Positions 13,026-23,400 of a stretch of 64,000 nt of DNA are shown here, in pieces (position 1 is the first letter of the stretch; each line of letters starts with the position of its first letter). The notes beneath the pieces were generated by a model. It had not been told where the DNA came from. It ran no database searches and saw nothing but the letters and a program-made list of their open reading frames with translations. The position numbers and the translations under genes are program-made. This DNA comes from Gymnorhina tibicen (taxonomy: Eukaryota; Chordata; Aves; Passeriformes; Artamidae): contig VXAZ01008133.1 in assembly GCA_013399875.1 (NCBI GenBank), forward strand, positions 910,552-974,551. Direction: 5' to 3'.

Positions 13026-15335
13026 CTTTAGTTAGTGGTCTAATGGCTCACTCAGTGTTCTTCCCTCTCCAGCAACCAACGACTTACCCCTGCTCTTCAT
13101 TGTTTAACTCTTTGTATGACAGCCAGAAATGTCACGTTTATCGTATATATTTCATTCTGCTACTGATCGCAAAAATCATTCAGCAAATGATCCACTACAT
13201 TTTAAAGGATTTTACCATACTAGTACGAATACAGGTTGTGTTTTACTTATGGAAACTCCACTAGTTTCAGTGCAAATTATAACATTTTGGATTTTTTTTT
13301 TAGAAGGCAGATGTTCATCAGAACATTATGATATGTCCTCTTGAACAGCTACCCTGATGCAAACAGCAGCAAAGCAAACATTCAAAATTTAACCAGATAT
13401 AGAATGACCCTTTTAGGACTTTAAAGCCTGCTGTGAAATGCACATGGCACTCTCTCTTCAGTAGGAAGTAGGAAATTCAGAAAACAGACATTCAAATCCC
13501 ATTTGGCAACCCAGGTTGCTCTTAGGCAAGCTTGCTGTCTAAAAATTGGAACCTTCTCTTGTTCTTAATCTAATAGCTTGAATATCTATTTTTTATTCTC
13601 CTTTTAATGTTTACTTATGTCCTAAGAGTAGTTAGCTGCTTTAACTTTACCGAAAGAGTCAACATGATTCTCAAGAAAAGGTCCCAAAATTGCAGAAGAG
13701 TTATGAGAAATGCTACAAAAATTCAAATGCTATATGATACCCTTGCTATCCAGTTTTAGTTGTACTTCTAGGAAGACTAAATCTAACCTGACTTTTAAAG
13801 TATGTAGTCCTGTATTTATGACTACTAAATTTCACGATGTAAGCACTGCTATCTGTAATCAGACCGGTAATTTTTCATAATATTTTTTTTTGTAGAATCC
13901 TCACCCACTGCAGCCTATCAGATCCCAAGCCAGATTCAGGCTCTCCCTGAATTACTTTGATTTACTAAATTAATTGATTTACCAATGTCTTAATTAATGG
14001 GGAAAAAAAGAAAAAAAATCGGTGTATTAAAGTGGTAAGTACTATATGGTGTAACAGAATATAAAATTTGTTTCTTCATCTGTTACTTAGTGCATTTAAC
14101 AAATAAATCTACTGAGCAATAACCATTCCAATAGCAATATTGATAAAACAAGCCAAGACAATAATTTCCTACTCCACTCGCTCCACTCCTTGGCAGCAGA
14201 AAAAAAAACTACTCTCCCCTTTGTTTTAAGCAACAGATCTTCTCCAATTTTAGAAGCTAATGCCGAGTTAAGGAAAACAGGACACAAACCTGACCCAAAC
14301 CCAGCCCAAAAAGTCTGGAACAGCCTCACTTGTTGCCACCCTTAGGGTCAAATACGAATCCATTATATTAAAGTAAATACTATGCATTATTTCCCCCTCA
14401 TTGTTGGGGCCCATTTTCAAAGTCTCAGCCATTTCAAATAAAAAAATAGAAGATCTGATAGATAGAGCATGATAGGTAGAGCCTATGCCTTTTATTTAAG
14501 TAAGTGGGCATTAGCTGCATGAAAGCCCAAGCATATGCTTACGTTTAGATAGTACTGCAACCCCACCAGGTTTAATAAAATCTCTTCTATAGACAACATA
14601 AATACATCTATTGAGATCAGGGCTTTGTTATTGCTATTACCTAAGCTAGCTCTGGGTCCCATGCATATCCAGTGCAGCAGTGTACTTTGGATTATTAACA
14701 TAACATCTGGAAAAGGTGAACACTTGGTAAACTGTTAAAAAAATCTAATCATTAGAAGACATAAAATTTTATAGGAAAAACCACCTTACATATGAAATAC
14801 ATTCCACTTTATCAGTTTTGCTTTCTACTTCCATTTTCCATCCTTAACAAGGATGACTTGTATGTCTTTGCTATTAAAAAGACCCCAAACCATAAATCAA
14901 ACATCTTACTAACCTAGCCCAGTGAGAGGCTGGGTTGATTTTGGTGAGACATCCATAAGCTTCCCCACTTCCTGGAACTTTCTAAAATCAGTATCTGTTC
15001 TAAACAGTTTATACCAGTGGCAAACAGCTATTTAAAGCTAATTTCCAAATCCCATCTTACTACTGTAGAACCAGGAGAGCTTCCAGAGATGTTTCCTTCT
15101 AGAAAGGCCTTGGGCCACTGGTGGTCGGACAGAATGTTGGTATTCAGCACAGGTGGTCACAGGATGGAAACAGATTACTCTAGAACAGCTCTATAACATC
15201 GGTTCACGAAAACATTAATAAGAGAGCTACAGCTCTTGCCTCAGAGCTAAAGCCTCTTCAACAACACAGCATTCTCAAAACTTCCACAAGCCAAGTGCAA
15301 ATTCTTGTCAAAATGGCAAAAGCTGCTGCTGCTAT

Positions 15336-15341
15336 CACGTG
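15336..15341. promoter_or_regulatory. CACGTG E-box
   Basis: A palindromic CACGTG just upstream of the CpG island. In mammals DAZL and other germline promoters are silenced in somatic cells through E-box-bound MGA/MAX with E2F6. Only the motif is seen here; binding is inferred. Confidence 0.3.
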
Positions 15342-15449
15342 CACTCAACAGCAACTTTCTGCACAACAAGGCCACAAATGATAGTCCCAACCTAACTCCC
15401 CCCCAAAAATAAAAGCCTCGGTATTCTCAATCCTTTGTCTTCTAAGACA

Positions 15450-16800
15450 AAGGCACCAGTGGCACACGAGGCGACGAGCGTCAGTGAACAGAGCGGGTGT
15501 GGCCTCTTCTGTCCCAGCCCCCAATGGGGCTATTTAAAGAGAACGGGAAGCGCTTAGAACTGCCTGTATCGACGTCGGTAACTCGCCTGCAGGGTCAGAG
15601 GAAACCGACTGCCTCCACTTAGTTTTCTCAAAAAACTTCTTATTGATTTTCTTTTAAAAGCCTTATTTATTTTTGAAGTGTGTGAGCGTAGCCTCAGGTC
15701 CGGTGAATGATGGTGAGTGAACGTGGAAGGGGAGCTATGCTGGGGAGGTGGGAATGGGGATGGCGTGGGGTGTTTGAACGCTGAGCCGCCGGGGGAGCTT
15801 CTGCTGGGTGATGAAGTGCCTTGGTGGGACTCCCCGCGGGCAGCGCAGCGGAGTAGTAACTTCTTTAGGTCGTTCTTGGGGTAAGAAATGGGAATGCCCA
15901 CAGCCCGGAGTAGTGTCGCGTTGTAACGCGGTGAGGGGGCTGAACCCCTGAGGGCTACTAACATTTTAAGTATCGTGAGGGTTTTAAAGTCTTACGAGGT
16001 GAGCGGTTAAGGCTAAGGAGGGAATACCTAAATTGAAAGACCGGAGACTTGTGCAGGGGAACGTAGCCGTCGGCGTTACGGTCTGGCGAAAGCTCGGCGA
16101 CCGAAGACGCTTCGCACCCGTGAGCCGCCATTTTGTGACGGCCCTACCATGGCGCCGTCCCACACGGCCGGGCGAGCCCCTCTCTGCCGGCCCGTGGAGG
16201 GTGTACCCCTGCGCGTAGGGTCCGGCAGGTCGGGGGCTTGCGAACAGCTTCCATTGCTCTGAGCGCCAAACTTGCCTGCCCACGCTCCGTCGGCGCTGGG
16301 CAGCCGAGGTGTGAGGACGTAAAATGGCGGCCGTTGGCGGCAGCGCCACGCGCGGGGCCGCACGAGCGGCGCCCGGCTCGCTTGAGGTTCCCCGGCCCGG
16401 CATCCCTCACCCGTCACAGCTGAGGCCCGGCGTCGCCCGGAGCACTTAAAGGGCGCCGTGCGGGCAGCGGGAGCTGCGGGCTCCTGAGCTCGCACCAACA
16501 TGCTGCTTGCTGTTTGTTCTTTTTATTTGAGAAACGTGATTTGCGACTGTAGCGCTGACGCTCCAAACACTATACGAGTAAGGTGATGGGTTGGTTGGTT
16601 TTTTAATTATTTTTATACAGCAAAAGTTGTGCTTCGTAAGTGCATAGCGTCCACTGCTGGGCTGAGGGCTCCACTTAGTGCCCAGCGGGAAGGCTGCGGC
16701 GCCCGCCCGTGTTCTTCCCTCAGGCAGCGGCGCTGTCGTGGAGACTGCCCTCAGAGTCCGCGCAGCGGGACGTGGGTCACGGGGTTCAAATGTTTCAATT
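15450..16800. promoter_or_regulatory. CpG island upstream of DAZL, probable divergent promoter
   Basis: GC content and CpG density rise sharply here against AT-rich flanks. Two YY1-type motifs face away from each other: GCCGCCATTTTG (16124-16135) and AAAATGGCGGCC (16321-16332). YY1 sites of this kind often sit just downstream of a start site in sense orientation, so one arm would point left and one right, towards DAZL. A GACGTC CRE-like core lies near 15572. The DAZL first coding exon is about 1 kb downstream, so the island may supply a non-coding leader exon for DAZL, or serve an unrelated antisense transcript. No TATA box or leader donor could be fixed. Several GC-rich open frames on both strands inside the island (up to about 210 codons) have no recognisable domains and look like chance frames. 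Confidence 0.65.
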
Positions 16801-17456
16801 AAAAAAAAACCCAGAAAACTAATCTTTGCTTTAAACAAAGAGCGTGTTGAAGCCGGGGAGAAGAATGAGAAATTGCGGCCAAAAAATAAAAAGGCTTTCC
16901 TCTCCTGGAGGAACATAAAACTGAGTGATGTTTGTAACACACTTGCGTGGATGGGTGGGTAGGTATTTCCTCCACCTGGCCCAACGATCGTCCTTTTTTC
17001 CTGCTTTTCTTTTGCCAAAAGTCTGTAACTAGTCTCGCAACTACTGTAAGGAGAACCATAATACATCAGTGTTCCGGCATCCATTTAAACTTTATGCTTG
17101 CAGGAATAATAGAGAGCAAACAGATTCATTTTATCTTAAGACGAGAGAAGAAAAAACACCTGTTAATTCTGGTAAGCTGAAAAACTGAATAAACCCTAAT
17201 ATTCCTGACATCTAGAAATTTGATTTCAAAGCCACTTCATGATGTAAGGCAAATCAGACTCCTTTTAGAGTGATTTTAAAGGGTTGAGTCATTTCAGCTG
17301 ATTCTATAATTCTAGTGTAGTCAATTCATCACCGGCAGGATTTCCCACTTGAAAACTTGAGGTGCTTTAGGCTTTGGACACTGATTCAGCAGCAGTGTGA
17401 GTTCTTTGCGCATGGTGTATGTAGAAGAACATACAAGAAGTCATTTATGTAGTGCT

Positions 17457-17462
17457 ATGTCG
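17457..17462 (+). CDS. DAZL: DAZL coding exon 1 (Met-Ser)
   Basis: Only two codons, ATG TCG, followed at once by the donor GTAAGA. The assignment rests on the conserved DAZL start Met-Ser, the phase-0 junction to exon 2 (giving MSAAHVETQC) and the good donor. The -3 base is G, a fair Kozak context. The exon extends upstream as 5' UTR. An in-frame ATG at 17412 would add 15 residues; an in-frame TGA at 17382 closes the frame further up. Confidence 0.75.
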
Positions 17463-20400
17463 GTAAGATTATTTGGGTTTAAATAATACAGTAATTTTTT
17501 TGAATTGGCAGAGGTTTTGCATCACAGTACTGAAAACTTTACAAGTGGCTTTGGAGGGAGATTTTCTTTTTTTCTTTTTTTTTTTTTTTTTTTTTTTTTT
17601 GTTCTAGGAGACTTTCACCACTGTGCATTTTTCATCTCCTTTTCAAGTTCCACGAAATACATGTATTAATAAATCTTACTTTTGATGCTGCCCAGCTTGC
17701 CAGAATGCCTAAGTAGTCTGTTTATTCTTTCTTTCAGGTACTGAATGTGTAAGAGTATTAAATAAGTGAATTTTCTTTGAGAATTCTGCATCATTAGCAT
17801 ACACTTCCATGGCAGCCAAGGCCGTGTGTGACAGGTGTACCAGCAGTATCTGTGGCTTCCAGCTTCCTTGTGCTGGTTCTGGTGCTTGCTGGGTGCCTCT
17901 GCGGAGAGCTCTTTCCTGTTCTAGGCTGCCAGAGAGCTTGCACAGCAAAGGGAATACTACTTCTAGTTTGGTTCGCTGAAACATCCAGAAAGAAAGAAGT
18001 AGAAGCAACAGTTAGGTCAGCTTGAGGGTGCGGTGAAGTTGCCATCTCAGATTTCAGTTCAAATGCCCTTTAGCTGGGTATGCAGCCAAACAATAGCAGA
18101 ATACCAGGTGGGTGAAAAACTGTTCACTTCATGTTAATCTTCCTGCCAGATTTTGTAGAGCCGGTTTAATTTGAACTGAAAAGTGTTGGAATTTCTTGTG
18201 CAAGAGGAGGTGCAGCAGAAGAGATGGGGCAAATGCTGGTAGTAGTGACATTGGTCACAAAGCTTGATACAGTCCGGCAGGGCTGCTTAAAGTAGTCTAG
18301 ACTAGGTCTAGATTTAAATTTTTAAAACTTCCTGGAATAATTACTTTTTTTTTTTTCCCCCAATGAATGGTCCATTTTTGCTATTGAAATTCCTTGTCCC
18401 ATGCTATATCTGTAGGAAGCTGCTGGCATTATGATGTCCTAAAGTGTAATATAGTTGACTAAAATAAGTATTTCTGTTTAAATTTTTTAGGCAGCACATG
18501 TGGAGACCCAGTGTTCAAGTGCCACGGAGAGCAGCGCCTATTCAGCAACAGTCAGTCAGGGCTATGTTTTACCAGAAGGAAAAATCATGCCAAACACAGT
18601 CTTCGTTGGTGGAATTGACATAAGGGTATTTATATATTTTTAATTGTTTAAAATGGGTATAGGACACTTCAGTGGAAAAGAAATGGGAATTTTAACTCCT
18701 GTTTTGGTGTGGATTTTTTTACTTGTTTGTGGTGGTGGTGNCATGTGTGCATTTGCCAATCTTGAAGGTATTGAAATGTCATGGGAGAATTCTGGAATAT
18801 GTCTTCCAAAACAAACCTTTAGTTCTTATGGTAGTGGAAAATGGGTTTAAAAAATGGTACTGTCTGCTTTAAATCACTTCTAAGCAGTTGAATGTGTTTA
18901 AAGATGTTTGAGACCTTGTTTTCTTTTAGATGAATGAAGCAGAAATTCGGAGTGTCTTTGAACAATATGGTACTGTGAAGGAGGTCAAAGTCATCACTGA
19001 CAGAACTGGTGTTTCGAAGGGGTGAGTAGAATATGAGTAGTTGTTTTAAGTTGCTGCATATGTGGACATCATTTTGTAGTAGGTGATATGAGCAGATACT
19101 TAGCAACACACTTGACATGCTTAAGCCTTAATACTAGCTACAATTTTCTGTTCTGGTAACTTAACACTGTGAAACCAGTAAATCTGTACTGCCCCTAACT
19201 AAATCTGTATAATCCTAGGAAGAGTAGCCTGAATTTTCTGACTTCAGTCTCTCCATTCAGGGAAAATAAGCTCATTGTCACTTGACCATTGGAAACAAAG
19301 CTTGTGTGATGCTTACACAGCCAATTCTTTTGTAGGACTCTTCTGATGTCTAGAGTAGTTAAAAATCTGGAGACAGTTCAGGATGGTTAAGAGAATTAAG
19401 ATGGTTTATTCAGGGCAGTGAGTGTGCACTCTCCTGACACTTGGGAATAAGTTCTAGAGTAAAACAGCCCAAACTTGTTTGGTTGAAGAGTGAAACTAAG
19501 TATGTGAGCAAAGTTGAAATAAGGGAAATTCCCTTTGCATATATAGAAAAGTTCTGGATTACTGTGGTGAAACCTGTAAATAAGAAGATGAAGGACCTTA
19601 CCCTGCTGAGTTCAGGGGAAGCCATCCCAGTTCTGAGGTTATCCCTCCCTGTGGGAAGAAGACCATATCCTCTTGAGGTTCCTTCCAGTGCAGTTTTTCT
19701 GAGGTTCTATGCATAGATCCTAAAATGTCACATTTTTTTCTTTAGCATATATAGCAAAGAAAGAGCTGGAAATAAAATTAATTTTCTCATATCCTTTGCT
19801 AGTCCTCAAAGTGAACCCTGCTGTACAGTTAGCCAGTTTATGTAACGAGTATTGATAATGAATTATTCCGTTAATGGGACACAATTGTTAATACAGTGTT
19901 CTGGAATTATCTTAATTGTATAGACCAGATAAATTAGGGAGGCAGTGAAATAAATTGAAAAACCTCTTTAAGAATTGCTTCCCTCACTGGTGTCACTCTT
20001 CCTATAATGCCTGTTTTCATCCAGACCTCAGTAGTAAATACAAAATTTTGTAAGTCAGATCTTACTTAGAAAGTTAAAAGATAAAGTAAGATGAATTAAG
20101 TTGCTAATACCAACAGCAGTACTTGTTTTGAGTAGTTAAACTGGAAAAATAACCCTTATTTCTATTCCATGTTATTCTAAAATCTGGCATATAGTTTCTT
20201 TCATCTGTAGTAGATACCGCTAGTTAGCAGTAAATAAATTTTTAGGCTGAATCATAAACTAATGTCCTAGTTGATAATTTTGATGTGCCATATAGTGTAC
20301 CTGGCACGTTGTTAACTGGTCTTGTTCAAAAGAATTTGGCTAATAGTCAAATAAAACTGATTACTGAATAGTCTGTTCTTCCTTTTTAGGTATGGATTTG

Positions 20401-23400
20401 TGTCTTTCCTTGATAATGTGGATGTGCAAAAGATCGTTGAGGTAAGCTCTTTGTCTAAATTATTCAAAGAAGTAGATGTATGAAGGTTAAAAACAAGTTT
20501 GAGGAAGCCAAGCTATGTACCGTGTAGAGTAAGGTAGGACACGTAAAGTCTAGGGCTGCCCAAAAAGTAAACCTCCTAAAATGTATACTGTTGGTAAAAT
20601 CTTTACGTATTTGCTTAAGTGAGAAACAAAATTAGTTTTCAGTAATTAGTTGTTAGCCTGGTGATCTTGAACGTATCATGTCATTTTGTTTCTGATTTGC
20701 CCTCATTTATTTATGTGCTTGAAAGCCTTGAGTGTGTTTGGCTGCTTGCTTTTTGTAGTGGATGGTTGTCATACAACCCTTGTGCTTATGGGGGAAATGT
20801 AGACATTTAGTTATTGGCATGTCTTTGTTTAAGGTGATTGGAGTGGGACACTCTCTAAAATGAGTAATCTCCCCTTTACGTTAACCAATCACTTTCCACC
20901 TATAAGGAGAAATGAATATGGGTAGATGTAAGTGAAAAAATAACAGTTTACTAATAAAGAAGGGAAAAGCAAAAAAATAACACTAATAGTCACCAGTTAC
21001 AAAGTTGCTGAAATTGCTTGGACTCCCAGGGAACAAAGAGAAACTTAAAACAGTGGAGTGACACGTCCCCCAAGATGGTGGCCTCCACAGCTGACCAACT
21101 GTGTGGCTCCAAAGACAAAGGGAAAATGGTGACAGCACTCCCCCCTTTCTTATCTCTCCATTGACAAATGCAGCTGGCACAGTCCAGCAGCTGGTACTTG
21201 CCTTCCTCTTGGCAGCAGCCAGCCAGGCAAGGCAGCTGGGCTGGGGCAGCTCTGCCTTCACTTCTGCAGGGCTGCTCCATGGTGGCTGCAGACAGCCAGT
21301 TGCATCTTGGACTGGCTCAAGGTGAATTCTGCAAGAGAGAAACAAAAGCGGGGGGGAGGGAACCCCCAGAGCAGGGCCTCTGCCTGGAGCAAAAGACCAT
21401 GAGGCAGGAGAGAGCGCTCTCCCTGTTTGCTCAGCTTTTTAAAAGGCTGGGACACTCGCCCTGCTCTGCCCTATGGTTCTGTTTTCTGACTCCAGTGTCT
21501 TTAGAGACAGTAGCAATTTCGGGCACAGATAGATGAAATACAATAACATTTTGGGTTAACCAGGGCATAGGAATAACAGTATCATGGAAGACAATATTAG
21601 TTGTTTACTTCTGTCTCAGTAGTTGAAATACATTTCTCTTGCAGTATTTCTGCATTTGGATGCTACCTGGAGTGCAAGTATTTTTTAAGCCTTCTAGGCT
21701 GTGCTGCAACTGTTCCCATGTCATATGGTCTTCCTGTAGCTAACCCAGGAGATGAACTTTTATAGCCCTTCTAATCTTGGGAGTTTGGTATCAGAGAAAT
21801 TTTAAATCTTAGTGCTTATAAAGAGATCAGTTACTTGGTTCTGATAGACTTGAGCAGGTCACAAGCCACTGACAAAGCTTTTTATTTTCCCTCTTTCTCC
21901 CCAAACTGAATACAGTAACTGTGAAAATAACATGTATTGAAATACTTCCGTCTTTGAAGTCTTTGCTTCAGAAAACTCCTGTGTCTCTGGAGGATGAGCA
22001 GTCTCTCATTTGCTTCTGAAGCTCTTAGATAGGGAAGTAGATCAGAAAGACAAAATCAGATAGATGTGCCAGGCACAAATGTAGTGTTCTGTGATGTGCA
22101 GATGTGTTTACTGGCCATCCAGCTCCATAAGTGGGAAGAGAACATGTTTGAATAAAGTGGAAAGTAGTGAAACCCCAGCAGGAGATCCTTGATTCTCACA
22201 AAAAAATTTTAAAAGCTTGCTGTTCTTTAATGGTATGATGACAAAAATACGTAGTGACTGCTGTACTGAGCAACAGACTTCGTCTGAGAACACCTTTTTC
22301 TTTTTACGAGGGATAACATTTATTATGCTACCTCAGTGTGGATTGCTTGCTCTGAGGTAACAACATCTGTGGAGACCTCTTGAGTAGCATTGACATTTGA
22401 GCCATGTACATTGCTGATTTTCTGCATGTGTTTCTTCAAAACTGGAGCCTGCAGTGTTCCTCTATTAATATAGTACTCACTGATGTGACTTCGAATACCA
22501 GAGGTCTTGGAAGACCCAGAGGCATATAGTTGATTTTCTTTTCAGTGCTCATTTCAGGTCTGCAGGCAGTACAAATTACTGCCATGTCAGGAAGAAGCAC
22601 ATTCAGATAGGAATCATCTTACAAAACCTGTTGGCTTTTGGAGGGGATGGAAGAAAGGAAGAAATTAACACTAATGTTGCAGAGCTCAAATTGTAAGCAA
22701 AGCTTACCTCACTAAATCACTTCAGACCTTATCTGCACTGAGTGGTCACAGTGTTTTCTGTAAATTAATGAGATAGAGCCTCTCTTTGGCTAAAATTACT
22801 CTTGATGCTTGTGTTCATCTGCCTGGCTTTGTAACCTTGTTCAGCCTTACAGTATTTTTCTTCTGCTTTAGGTCTGTAACTGCACTGTGGTCCAGCAAGA
22901 AGTTCGCAGTTCAGAACAGAAAGCTGTCTTCTGGTTTGAGGGGAGGCCTGTCTCCTAGGAGTTCTCATTGTTGGGGTGGAAAAAGTGGTTGCATGATTTT
23001 TGGATTAATTAAAAACAACAGGATTAATTAAAAAATGCCCAAAATCAACCAACCAGAAGACACCTTCCCCTGAAAAAAATAAAAATCAAAAAACATCCAC
23101 CTGTCAAACTAGTCAGGGTATTGCACCTTTTTTTGCCCCCATGTATCTCTTGAATTGTCTTCTCCTACTGATAGAAATTAGAATAAAGAAGATACTTTTA
23201 TATCGTTATATTCTGCTTATTTTTGCAGGCAACAGTAAGGTTGCTGTTGTCTGCTCAAAGCACTTCCTTTAGCAAAAATGGGAGAAAATTGCAAAGCCAG
23301 GTGTTTTCTTCTGAAGCAGGCACTTCTGTAGAGTTGCACATGATAGAGAATCTAGACAGACTGTCTGCATCCAATACTGACTTCAATGCTTGGTACTAAA

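Larger units (their letters stand above)
9477..15400. other. Intergenic DNA upstream of the CpG island
   Basis: Mostly AT-rich, with no coding exon found on either strand. It contains a short CATA microsatellite (about 11983-12000) and the CpG-retaining block at 12910-13025 listed separately. PLCL2 is the expected upstream neighbour of DAZL in vertebrates, but none of its exons is recognised here. Confidence 0.55.

Noticed and set aside
15700..15720. ATGATG/GTGAGT in the CpG island as DAZL exon 1
   Set aside because: Would give Met-Met rather than the conserved Met-Ser start; ATGTCG/GTAAGA at 17457 fits better.
15554..17084. Several 85-212-codon frames in the upstream CpG island
   Set aside because: Same reason: GC-driven, mutually overlapping, no motif, no exon-like splice context. 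PLCL2 was considered, but nothing resembles it.
20983..21536. 96-122-codon frames on both strands in DAZL intron 4
   Set aside because: Contained in the antisense LTR; no protein similarity recognised.
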